DNA from: Xanthobacteraceae bacterium
GTDB lineage: Bacteria > Pseudomonadota > Alphaproteobacteria > Rhizobiales > Xanthobacteraceae
Assembly (NCBI GenBank): GCA_030043175.1
Contig: JASHYD010001240.1
Coordinates: 1-14,516, forward strand
DNA: 14,516 nucleotides
Direction: 5' to 3'
Under the pieces are notes generated by a model. It ran no database searches. It was not told the DNA's origin and saw nothing but the letters and a program-made list of their open reading frames with translations. The position numbers were made by a program, and so were the translations under genes. Of the stretch, positions 7,800 to 14,229 are shown in pieces. Position 1 is the first letter of the stretch, and the number at the start of each line of letters is the position of its first letter.

Positions 7800-7925
7800 A
7801 TGCCGAGCAAGCCGCGGCACACGGGAATCTTTGACCTTACGCGCCGGGCGGGCGAAGCCGGACGGGCGGCGATAACGGGCGCACGTTGCGCGACCCTGCG
7901 CGCCGCGACCCTGCGCGCCGCTTGA
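7800..7925 (+). CDS. Possible 41-aa ORF over a tandem duplication
   Basis: ATG 7800 has AAGGAAA at 7787-7793 with 6-nt spacing, a plausible ribosome site. It encodes MPSKPRHTGIFDLTRR followed by an Ala/Arg/Gly-rich tail. The last part comes from a 15-bp tandem duplication (ATLRA repeated). There is no signal peptide and no recognised family. It lies between the porin remnant and the dehydrogenase operon and could be chance. Confidence 0.22.
   Translation: MPSKPRHTGIFDLTRRAGEAGRAAITGARCATLRAATLRAA
7889..7921 (+). repeat. 15-bp tandem direct repeat, about 2.2 copies
   Basis: CGCGACCCTGCGCGC occurs at 7889-7903 and again at 7904-7918 without a mismatch, and the first three bases start a third copy (7919-7921). 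A recent slippage duplication is likely. Confidence 0.85.
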
Positions 7926-8000
7926 TTCCGCCCCTCCTTTGTCGTTCACTTTCGCCAACGATCCGCACTTGGCCCTGCCGGTGCAACCACGGAGGACCCC

Positions 8001-8555
8001 ATGGACGCCCTAGAACGGCGCGCCTTTCTCAAAGGCGCGGGCATGCTCGCCTTCACGGTGAGCGGCGTCGAGGTGTTGATGACACCGGGGCAGGCACGGG
8101 CACAGGGTGTGCCTTTCCGTCTTCTCAAGGCGCACGAGGCCGAGACCATCGAGGCGCTGGGCGAGACCCTGGTGCCGGGCGCGCAGCGCGCCGGCGTTGC
8201 GCATTTCATCGATCAGCAGGTGTCGGTTTCCCCTGGCGAGGCCCTCCTGGAGGCGCGTCAGCTCAACGTCAAGCCGCCGTTCATCAACTTCTATCGCGCC
8301 GCGATCAGCGCCGTCGGCCGGGCAGCGCAAGCGCGCAGCCGCCGACCTTTCGCGGCACTCGCGCCCGCCGAACAGCATGAGTTCGTCGACGCCATGCGGC
8401 AGAACAAAATCGACGGCTGGCAAGGCCCGCCCGGCGGCTTCGTGTATGTCGTGCTGCGCAGCGATTCAATCGACGTGGTGTACGGCACCATGGACGGATA
8501 TGAGGCGCTCGGCGTCCCCTACATGCCGCACATCGCGCCGGAGAAGAGGTGGTGA
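8001..8555 (+). CDS. Gluconate 2-dehydrogenase subunit 3 (gamma) family, Tat-exported
   Basis: Small subunit of a flavin-dependent membrane dehydrogenase (gluconate 2-dehydrogenase subunit 3 family), 184 residues, near the usual size of 170-250. The N-terminus is a twin-arginine signal, ERRAFLKGAG with Arg6-Arg7, then a hydrophobic stretch and AQARA-Q-type cleavage near residue 34. Family-typical features follow: the motif LLKAHEAETIEALGETLVPG (about 41-60), then AGVAHFIDQQV, LAPAEQHEFV and GFVYVVLRSDSIDVVYG. In such enzymes the gamma subunit acts as chaperone and carries the folded flavoprotein through the Tat system. GGAGGA at 7991-7996 supports the start. The next gene starts 1 nt after the stop, so the two are translated as a unit. 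Confidence 0.88.
   Translation: MDALERRAFLKGAGMLAFTVSGVEVLMTPGQARAQGVPFRLLKAHEAETIEALGETLVPGAQRAGVAHFIDQQVSVSPGEALLEARQLNVKPPFINFYRAAISAVGRAAQARSRRPFAALAPAEQHEFVDAMRQNKIDGWQGPPGGFVYVVLRSDSIDVVYGTMDGYEALGVPYMPHIAPEKRW
8543..8552 (+). promoter_or_regulatory. Shine-Dalgarno that fixes the GMC oxidoreductase start
   Basis: GAAGAGGTGG at the end of the gamma gene lies 4-6 nt before ATG 8557. The open frame extends upstream to 8107, but those 150 codons read the gamma gene out of frame (Arg/Ser/Pro-rich). ATG 8557 directly precedes the FAD-binding motif. Confidence 0.6.
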
Positions 8556-8556
8556 C

Positions 8557-10137
8557 ATGGCTACGCAGGAAAAAGTGGACGCCGTCATCGTAGGCGCCGG
8601 CGCCTCGGGCTCGGTTTTTGCGGCGGTGCTGGCCAAGGCCGGCAAGAAGGTCGTGGTGATGGACAATGGTCCGGACTGGCAGACCTCCGACCTCATCTCA
8701 TCCGACATCTGGGGCCGCCGCGTCAAACCGGCCGGGGCACCATTCCTCCTCGAAGGCAAGCACCCAGTGAGCATGGGGGCCCAGGGCGGCTGGGGCGTCG
8801 GCGGCGCGGCACTGCACTACTACGCCAACTTCCCGCGCCTGCTGCCGAACGATTTCCGCATCAGGAGCGAGCACAATCGTGCCCATGACTGGCCGATTTC
8901 CTACGACGAGGTCGCCCCGTTCTACGACAAGGTGGCGCAGGAAATCGGCGTGTCCGGCGATGCGGCGTCCGAAGAGATCTGGCGGCCCAAGGGCCAGCCC
9001 TATCCGATGCCGCCAATGAAGACGTTCCGCAACGGGGAGGTGTGGCTCAAGGGCTTCGAGGCAAATGGCATTCGCATGGTGCCGGCCGCGGTCGGCATGA
9101 ACTCGGTCGCATTCAAGGGCCGCGCCGCCTGCATCTATGACGGTTGGTGCCATGTGGGCTGCCCGATCGGGGCGCTCGCCAATCCGCTGGTCACGTATCT
9201 CGCCGAGGCCCGCAAGCTCGGGGCTGAGGTGCGGGCGTGGAGCACCGTGACGCGCGTACTCACCGATACGTCCGGCAACAAGGTGAGCGGAGTCGAGTAC
9301 TACGACCGAAACCATGAGAAGCAGTTCCAGCCCGCTAACGTGGTGGTGCTCGCGGCCTGGGCGGCGCAGAACCCGCGGCTTCTCCTCAACTCGGCGACCG
9401 ACCGGCACCCCAGCGGACTCGCCAACCGCAACGGCCTCGTGGGCAAGTATATCATGACCCACTTCGCGTCCGGCACGAACGCAATGTTCGACGGGGACGT
9501 GGAGAACCACATGGGCACGCTGGGCGCCCAGTACATGTCCTACGAGCGCTACGGCAAGACCGCCCACAAGGGCGCATTCGGCTCGACCTTCATCGTCGCT
9601 GGATCGGCGATCAAGCTATCGGGCCTCGGCGGCCTCGCCAACGCTCGGTCCGAACTGTTCGGGCCGGAACTGCATGCCTTCGTCAAGCGCGCCGTGAAAA
9701 GTCTTTCGCGCATGAACGCGTTTGGCGAAGAGCAGCCCAAGATCGAGAACCGCCTCGAGCTGGCGAGCGAGAAGGACGAGTTCGCAATGCCGCTCGGGCG
9801 CATCATCCACAGCTATGACGACAACGACGCAGCGCTGTGGAACGCCAATTTCGAGGAGGGCCTGAGGATCGCCAAGGCCACCGACGCCAAGGAGGTGTGG
9901 CAGGGCCGCGCCGTGCAGCCGACCATCCATCTGATGGGGGGCACCATCATGGGGACAACCGCCGCGAACTCGGTCGTCGACAGCTTCGGTCAAACCCACG
10001 AAATCGCAAACCTCTACTGCGCCGGCCCCGGCATCTTCCCGACTGCCGGCGCGTCGAATCCGACCTACACGATCTTTGCCCTGTCGCTGCGTGGCGCGGA
10101 GCACCTGGCAAAGAACTGGAGCACGGTAGCGGGCTAG
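8557..10137 (+). CDS. GMC-family FAD dehydrogenase, catalytic (alpha) subunit
   Basis: Flavoprotein of the glucose-methanol-choline family, 526 residues, of the type that oxidises sugars, sugar acids or polyols on the periplasmic side and passes electrons to the respiratory chain. The FAD-binding Rossmann motif is VIVGAGASGS (Gly13, Gly15, Gly18). GWGVGG (78-83) is the second FAD-contact region. Cys192, Cys198 and Cys202 (CIYDGWCHVGCPIGA) match the cysteine region that holds a [3Fe-4S] cluster in Burkholderia FAD-glucose dehydrogenase (family knowledge; binding here is inferred). The C-terminus holds HLMGGTIMG (His458) and GASNPTYT (Asn501), the likely catalytic His/Asn pair. It has no signal peptide of its own, consistent with piggy-back export on the Tat-bearing gamma subunit encoded just upstream. 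A cytochrome c subunit gene would be expected next to it but none is present. The substrate cannot be told from sequence. Confidence 0.93.
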   Translation: MATQEKVDAVIVGAGASGSVFAAVLAKAGKKVVVMDNGPDWQTSDLISSDIWGRRVKPAGAPFLLEGKHPVSMGAQGGWGVGGAALHYYANFPRLLPNDFRIRSEHNRAHDWPISYDEVAPFYDKVAQEIGVSGDAASEEIWRPKGQPYPMPPMKTFRNGEVWLKGFEANGIRMVPAAVGMNSVAFKGRAACIYDGWCHVGCPIGALANPLVTYLAEARKLGAEVRAWSTVTRVLTDTSGNKVSGVEYYDRNHEKQFQPANVVVLAAWAAQNPRLLLNSATDRHPSGLANRNGLVGKYIMTHFASGTNAMFDGDVENHMGTLGAQYMSYERYGKTAHKGAFGSTFIVAGSAIKLSGLGGLANARSELFGPELHAFVKRAVKSLSRMNAFGEEQPKIENRLELASEKDEFAMPLGRIIHSYDDNDAALWNANFEEGLRIAKATDAKEVWQGRAVQPTIHLMGGTIMGTTAANSVVDSFGQTHEIANLYCAGPGIFPTAGASNPTYTIFALSLRGAEHLAKNWSTVAG

Positions 10138-10163
10138 ATGTTGCGCACGCCGAGAGCCTTGCG

Positions 10164-10180
10164 GCCGCACACCCTGCGGC
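10164..10180 (+). terminator. Short GC hairpin after the dehydrogenase operon
   Basis: GCCGCA (10164-10169) pairs perfectly with TGCGGC (10175-10180) around loop CACCC, starting 27 nt after the GMC stop. No T-run follows, so termination is possible but weak. Confidence 0.35.
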
Positions 10181-10188
10181 TCGCCCCA

Positions 10189-10302
10189 TTATCGGTTGTC
10201 GGAACTTCCAGCCGGCCCCGGCCGGTACGGATCGGGCGAGCTCACATTCGCCCGGATGAGATAAATCGCGAGAATGAGCAGCAACACACCCAATACGGTC
10301 AT
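10189..10302 (-). CDS. Possible 37-aa single-span membrane peptide
   Basis: The minus-strand ORF from ATG 10302 encodes one hydrophobic helix (VLGVLLLILAIYLIRAN, residues 3-19) and a short Pro/Ser/Asp-rich soluble tail. This is the composition of a genuine small membrane protein, but no family was recognised. No clear Shine-Dalgarno precedes it. A terminator-like hairpin with its T-tract (10324-10372) lies just upstream on the same strand, so it would need its own promoter or be a relic of a larger gene. Confidence 0.35.
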   Translation of the reverse strand: MTVLGVLLLILAIYLIRANVSSPDPYRPGPAGSSDNR

Positions 10303-10577
10303 GATGCCGGTCTTGTTGAATAGCCAAAAAATAAGGCTCGTCCGATGGAGTCGAAACCACGGTGGCGAGCCTGAAGTTCCCCGGCCGGCTTAAAGCCTGT
10401 ACGGCATCCCGACTGTGACAGGATTCGGCACGGGCCTCACTGCGCTCGAGTTGGCGACCGCCGCAGCAAACGCCTACAAGCTGCCGCCGGCATCGCGATG
10501 GGCGTCATCGTGCCCTGGTGTTCCTCACGTTGCGGGTCGCGGTGTCGCCAGCGGACGTGTGACCGCAACGGTCAGTG
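10303..10577. other. Non-coding spacer
   Basis: No supported gene. It holds the minus-strand terminator-like hairpin (10324-10372). The short plus-strand ORF at 10415-10627 lacks any family or ribosome-site support. Confidence 0.5.
10324..10372 (-). terminator. Terminator-like hairpin with T-tract, minus strand
   Basis: On the minus strand AGGCTCG (10372-10366) pairs with CGAGCCT (10340-10334) over 7 bp across a 25-nt loop that can itself fold, followed by TATTTTTT. It lies about 205 nt past the stop of the small exported gene 10578-10847 and probably ends its transcript. Confidence 0.5.
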
Positions 10578-10847
10578 TCAGTGCCACGGACCATATACCG
10601 GATCGCGCATCATCTGACTGCGAATGAACGGATCCGGATCGTTGCCCTGATAGTAACCCCATCGCCAGATCGGCAGGCGATTTGACGGTGCGCCTTGCCA
10701 GTAAGGCCTGCTGCCAAATCCGTCTGATCCAGGGGCGAACCTTCCATGGGAGGCGTCAAAATGATCCCGATCGTGCTTCGCCTGAGCTGGAACGGCCAGG
10801 GATGCTGTCGCCAGCGTTACTGCAGTAAGTATCAGGAATTTCCGCAT
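10578..10847 (-). CDS. Small exported protein, unknown function (89 aa)
   Basis: The protein has a typical Sec signal peptide (MRKFLILTAVTLATASLAVPAQA, cleavage after Ala23). The mature part, about 66 residues, is rich in Asp, Gly, Pro, Trp and Tyr, with HDRDHFDASHGRF near its start and WGYYQGNDPDPFIRSQMMRD toward the end. There are no cysteines and no membrane span after the signal. A GGGGTGAAAG ribosome-site-like stretch lies about 8-12 nt upstream of ATG, which is weak but acceptable. It is read away from the other small exported gene at 11410 across a long AT-richer spacer that presumably holds both promoters. No family was recognised; a periplasmic role is inferred from the signal only. 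Confidence 0.72.
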   Translation of the reverse strand: MRKFLILTAVTLATASLAVPAQAKHDRDHFDASHGRFAPGSDGFGSRPYWQGAPSNRLPIWRWGYYQGNDPDPFIRSQMMRDPVYGPWH

Positions 10848-11409
10848 CTCGCTTTCACCCCGTGATTTCGCTCGCTGCGCGTCTCAAAGATGGGCATTTT
10901 CCTGCAGATCGTGGCAGCGTCCCAACTAAGACGTATTGCGGGGATGGTGTATAACCTTAAGCGCTGCCGGGCAGATACCCGCGAGTTCGATTTCATATGG
11001 AGCCCGCGTTTGCTGTGCGCCTGAGCTAAGGCGAATTCCGGTGTCGCGCAAGGCTGCCGTGTTCACAACGTTGTGTGCGGCGTGTTTACATTGATTTAAT
11101 GCCAACCATTCGCGACTTTTGCCCATGCACATAATTAGGCAACTGTTTCGATGTGCTGCCCTGACATTATTTTCACGTGCGCTGCATGCATGGCTCGCCT
11201 TCATATAGAGAGGGTCGCTTGCCAATGACGCGAGTGGTCACCCAACCGAAAAATAGGGCATTTCTCAGTGCTCGGTGACGCGCGGCGCGAGAGTGTTTAC
11301 CCATGTACTGGAAATTAAACATTTGTAACTCGCACTGGCGAAACCGTGTTCGTGCGCGCAGATATGGTTGTGGAACGAGTTGGGCTGGATGTGCACCCAA
11401 AGGAGCCAG
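10848..11409. other. Divergent intergenic region between two small exported-protein genes
   Basis: About 560 nt, visibly AT-richer than its surroundings (for example around 11085-11175). ORFs here (10926-11225 minus and the long minus frame 11173-11778) lack family features and look accidental. Promoters for 10578-10847 and 11410-11688 should be here, but I cannot assign boxes with confidence. Confidence 0.5.
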
Positions 11410-11688
11410 ATGATGAGTAAACTCCTCCTCGCTGCCGCTGCCGCAGCTGTTGCGCTTGGTTCGGTCGTCGCTACATCGGACGCCCATGCGAGAGCACCGC
11501 ACCACGGATACGTTCAGGGATACTATTATGTCCCGGGATACAATTACGTCCCGGGATACAATTACGTCCCGGGATACAATGGGCCGCGAAGGTTCTATGA
11601 GAGTCCCATGTTTGCTCCCGACGCGCCAGCTCCCCGGAACTACAACAATCCGGGAATTCCGGACTTTCAGGACGGATCGCGCGGTTGA
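11410..11688 (+). CDS. Small exported Tyr/Pro/Gly protein with YVPGYN tandem repeats (92 aa)
   Basis: The signal peptide (MMSKLLLAAAAAAVALGSVVATSDAHA) is followed by HGYVQGYY, three perfect YVPGYN hexapeptides, and a Pro/Asn-rich tail (PDAPAPRNYNNPGIPDF). AGGAG (11400-11404) supports ATG 11410, or ATG 11413 just inside. The longer frame from TTG 11368 has no ribosome site. Tyr/Pro/Gly repeats of this kind occur in cell-surface or extracellular proteins, but no family is recognised and no function is claimed. A strong hairpin lies 30 nt after the stop, so it is a single-gene transcript. Confidence 0.75.
   Translation: MMSKLLLAAAAAAVALGSVVATSDAHARAPHHGYVQGYYYVPGYNYVPGYNYVPGYNGPRRFYESPMFAPDAPAPRNYNNPGIPDFQDGSRG
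11527..11580 (+). repeat. Three 18-bp in-frame tandem repeats
   Basis: Units 11527-11544, 11545-11562 and 11563-11580 each encode YVPGYN. Units 2 and 3 are identical and unit 1 differs only by TAT for TAC. Near identity at the DNA level suggests recent expansion. Confidence 0.95.
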
Positions 11689-11717
11689 TGCGCCAACCTC
11701 GATAGACGTGGTGGCCG

Positions 11718-11750
11718 CCGGGCAGTCTACGCTGCCCGGTGCTGTTTCGT
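11718..11750 (+). terminator. Intrinsic terminator after the repeat protein
   Basis: CCGGGCAG (11718-11725) pairs perfectly with CTGCCCGG (11732-11739) around loop TCTACG, followed by the T-rich TGCTGTTTCGT. It starts 30 nt after the stop codon. Confidence 0.62.
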
Positions 11751-12094
11751 TGTCCAGGCATTCACAATGACCAGCCATGGCACAAAGCCAATCGCGCGGA
11801 TATTACGGGGCGCGGCAATCTCCAAGCGCGAATTGCCAGTGTGTGGTTGGGCACGGGATTACTGGGACTGTGCGCCCTTTCGGCGGGCCAGGCGTCGAGC
11901 ATAGCGCGGCGTGAGAAGCTGGTAGCGCATCCCGTTGCCCTCAGCCGCCCGCGCAAGGCGTCCGGCTTCAGAGGGAGGCGATGCCGCCTGGATTCCGGCT
12001 CGATTCGGGCCGGGTCCATCGGCCGGGGTTACCCCAGCGTTCCCCCACGGTTTCGGCCGAACAGGCGTTTCGTCCTCTTGCTGAAGCGGACGTT
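11751..12094. other. Spacer without a supported gene
   Basis: The plus frame 11739-12125 contains a signal-peptide-like patch (SVWLGTGLLGLCALSAGQASS, about 11845-11905) but has no credible start or ribosome site and ends in a basic, low-quality tail. It might be a relic. The minus frame 11859-12251 overlaps the more convincing 48-residue ORF in another frame. Confidence 0.45.
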
Positions 12095-12241
12095 CTACGG
12101 TGGGAAATATCCCATCTTTTCCTGAATTTCTGCCGGCACCCCATAGTCGCGCATCAGGTTGCGGCTCTCGCGTAGCCCACAGGCCTCGCGCTGGACCACG
12201 AACATCCACAGCGCCGATACTGTGTCGACTTGTCGCGACAT
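12095..12241 (-). CDS. Unrecognised 48-aa protein
   Basis: The minus-strand ORF from ATG 12241 starts MSRQVDTVSALWMFVVQREA and ends EIQEKMGYFPP. The balanced composition, with RESRNLMRDYGVPAEIQEKM as an amphipathic, helical-looking second half, is unlike the Arg/Pro-rich noise of the other frames, so I believe it is or was coding. The first 12 residues could instead be untranslated leader if the second in-frame Met (12203-12205) is the start. No good Shine-Dalgarno is seen for either; ACGGAG lies about 13 nt before the first. It may also be the C-terminal relic of a longer gene. It neighbours the integrase/terminase remnant, so it could be cargo of that element. No family was recognised. Confidence 0.45.
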   Translation of the reverse strand: MSRQVDTVSALWMFVVQREACGLRESRNLMRDYGVPAEIQEKMGYFPP

Positions 12242-12252
12242 AAAACGACACA
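12221..12252. promoter_or_regulatory. Nested palindromes over the start of the 48-aa ORF
   Basis: TGTGTCG (12221-12227) and CGACACA (12246-12252) form a perfect 7-bp inverted repeat enclosing the perfect palindrome TGTCGCGACA (12231-12240), which overlaps the ATG at 12239-12241. The position suits an autoregulatory operator or a translation-blocking hairpin. Confidence 0.4.
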
Positions 12253-12344
12253 AACTCCGTACCGAATCGACGTTTCCGCTTGATCTACGCTCCTTGTCGT
12301 GATGTGCCCTGGATACGTTCCGACACGCGCTGACAGGGTTGTTT

Positions 12345-12382
12345 TGTTACCCCTGGCGGCCGGCACAGCGAGCGGGGTAACA
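12345..12382. repeat. Perfect 9-bp inverted repeat before the integrase remnant
   Basis: TGTTACCCC (12345-12353) and GGGGTAACA (12374-12382) are separated by 20 nt. It immediately precedes the coding part of the integrase remnant and could be an operator, recombinase-binding site or structure in its leader. Confidence 0.5.
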
Positions 12383-12708
12383 CGCCAAGGGCAAAGAAGC
12401 TCACGCCGATAGCCATCGAGGCGGCAAAGTCCCGCCGCGATCCGTTGACCGGCAAGGTCTACCGCGTCGAGATCCCTGACGGGGCTTGCAACGGCTTGTT
12501 TTTGATTTGCCAACCGTCGGGTCACAAAAGCTACGCGGTGCGATACCGGTTCGAAGGCCGGACCCGGAAGCTCACGCTCGGCGGCGCTGACGTGGTGTCA
12601 TTGGCGGATGCACGAGCACAGGCGACCGAGGCTTTGCGCCGGAAACCCCGAAGGCCCGGCGAGGCCGTCCCGGCGGCCCGCGGGCTGCGAAGGCGCGCGC
12701 CAAACTGA
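12382..12708 (+). pseudogene. Tyrosine integrase remnant (arm-DNA-binding N-terminus only)
   Basis: The frame reads TPRAKKLTPIAIEAAKSRRD, then IPDGACNGLFLICQPSGHKSYAVRYRF, GRTRKLTLGGADVVSLADARAQATEALRR. This is the N-terminal arm-DNA-binding domain (DUF4102/PF13356 type) of phage and genomic-island integrases. About 85-90 residues match; the core-binding and catalytic domains (about 300 residues with the R-H-R-Y residues) are absent, replaced after LRR by unrelated basic sequence to a stop at 12706-12708. No ATG is available at the natural start: AAC-ACG at 12379-12384 stands where ATG-ACG would be expected, and the first in-frame start-like codon is TTG 12445, inside the domain. Clearly non-functional. 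Confidence 0.8.
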
Positions 12709-12719
12709 ACGCGGCCGGC

Positions 12720-13489
12720 GTGGCCGTTGACGATATCGAGCGCCCGACAGAAGGCCGGCGGCGCAAGCTGGCTGGCGAAGTGGTAGGCGAGGGGCTCCGC
12801 GACGGTCCGAACCTGCCGCTTCGCAATCCTCGCTATGAGGAGGTTGCTCGCAGCTATGCGGGTGGGTTACCCGAGCGTGATGCCTGGGTTTTGGGTGGCG
12901 GTTATTCCGTAACGAACGGCCAGTACGCGCGCGTGATGCGCGATCCTCAGTTCAGCGTGTTGCTGAGCTTCGTGGCGCTGATAGCCGGTCGCCTTGCGTG
13001 TCGTTACCATTTCTGCAGCAACGATTGCTGCGCATAGCGCTGTCAGATCCCGGCCAGTTCTTCGAGCCTGTGCCGCACACAAGTGGCCGATATCGGGCAA
13101 AGGATTTGCTGTCGCTTCCGCCGGAACTGCGGTCGTGCATTGCCGAGGTCAATGTCGGCAAGGACGGCCGACCGCAGATTAAACTGCACGATCGGATGAA
13201 GGCGCTTGTTGATCTGGCTCGGCTGATTGGGCCAGCAGAGACGACAGTCAACGTCATTGCTGCTGCGCAGGCGAGCATCGGCTCGGCGGCTGGCGCGCCG
13301 CCGACCGACCAGGCTCGGGCCAGAGCGCTGCTTGCTTGGTTTGCCAAGGCAAAGGCAAGGATGGCGGAAGGGGGCGTGAATGGCGCCCCGGGCGAGGTCG
13401 CCCGCGGATCGGTCGAGACCGGATCTCGTCCTGCCAATCCGGAAGGGCCTGCGAGGCCGAATTACAATGATTTCAACTACCAACTGTGA
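12720..13489 (+). pseudogene. Phage terminase small-subunit-like gene, frameshifted
   Basis: Two consecutive frames form one protein. Frame A (to about 12949) has NPRYEEVARSYAGGLPERDA and NGQYARVMRDPQ, a helix-turn-helix-like DNA-binding start. Frame B (from about 12950) continues VQRVAELRG, SLPFLQQRLLRIALSDPGQF, YRAKDLLSLPPELRSCIAEV and DGRPQIKLHDRMKALVDLARL to a disordered Ala/Pro tail ending at 13489. The KLHDRMKALVDLAR segment is typical of small terminase subunits (Terminase_2-like), which recognise phage DNA for packaging; this is family recognition from memory. Frame A is open upstream into basic sequence (RRGRPGGPRAAKARAK, from about 12650), overlapping the integrase remnant, and has no good start. 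GTG 12720 and GTG 12998 are possible starts of shorter products. No large terminase follows, so this is a remnant. Confidence 0.62.
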
Positions 13490-14229
13490 TGACTTCGCTG
13501 ATCGCCGCGCCAGTTACGCGAGGTGATCGAATAAGAGGGGTTTCCGGGCGTGGAGCCACGAACACGCCAACGAGATGCTGAGAAAAGTTGTGGCTCCGAC
13601 GCTTGCAATCTAACGCCTTGACGAATGGCCGCTTCGGCTCAGGGGCGGCCAATCAGACTCCGTGACTGGCACGTCCGAAGTCACGTCAACTACGGATGTA
13701 CCAAGACGAAGGGCCGCCACTCCGGCTTCGGGCCAACAACGGACTCCTGCGGTGCAGACAGGATCAGAGAAAATGTCGAATCAGCCGCGCAATCTCCATG
13801 GTGGGTTGAGTGCAGGTCCACCGAAGACTACGCACTCTTGCTGACGCCCCAGAACAGGGGCAGCGGCGCTTGCACAACGCCGCTGACATTCCTGCGCCAA
13901 GCATAATGCCGCAGCATCACTCCTAGCGGTGCGTAGAGAACATGGTCGAGGGCCAGCCTGTTGAGCCGGCGCAAGTGAGTCCATGGCAAGCAAGCCTACA
14001 TGCTGCTCCTTGGCCCGGAGCAGAAGGTCGGTATCTGACAGCTTCGTGGTGGCCTCGGACGACCGTGTGGCGGGCAGCCCTGGCCTCTAGCCCGTGTACA
14101 CGAGCCGGCGACTGGCATATCCGCAAGGTGCGAATCCAAACGGATCGCCGAGAGAGCGCGACACCGGCTCGCAGCACTGGCAGTCGACCGCCCACTGCGA
14201 TAGGTTGAGGTCCGATAAGGAGGGGCCTC
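13490..14229. other. About 740 nt without a supported gene; several hairpins
   Basis: ORFs on both strands (13625-13906 plus, 13781-13993 minus, 13923-14309 minus, 13942-14208 plus) lack family features and good starts. Visible structures are a bulged hairpin GATCGCC-GCG/CGC-GGTGATC (13500-13528), which may end the terminase remnant transcript, a 7-bp inverted repeat TGGCCGC/GCGGCCA (13626-13651), and a perfect 8-bp repeat CAGCGGCG/CGCCGCTG with a 9-nt loop (13861-13885). Confidence 0.5.
13500..13528 (+). terminator. Bulged hairpin after the terminase remnant
   Basis: Arms 13500-13509 and 13517-13528 pair over 10 bp with one wobble and a 2-nt bulge. No T-run follows. It begins 11 nt after the stop codon. 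Confidence 0.28.

Noticed and set aside
8107..8556. Upstream 150-codon extension of the GMC oxidoreductase frame
   Set aside because: It reads the gamma-subunit gene out of frame with Arg/Ser/Pro-rich composition. ATG 8557 has a good ribosome site and directly precedes the FAD motif.
11173..11778. 201-codon minus-strand ORF with repeated SRDVIV units
   Set aside because: The repeats are the complement of the YVPGYN array. The plus-strand gene has a signal peptide, ribosome site and terminator.
11739..12125. 128-codon plus ORF with a signal-peptide-like patch
   Set aside because: It starts inside the terminator, has no ribosome site, and its tail is basic noise overlapping the antisense 48-residue ORF. 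A relic is possible but not supported.
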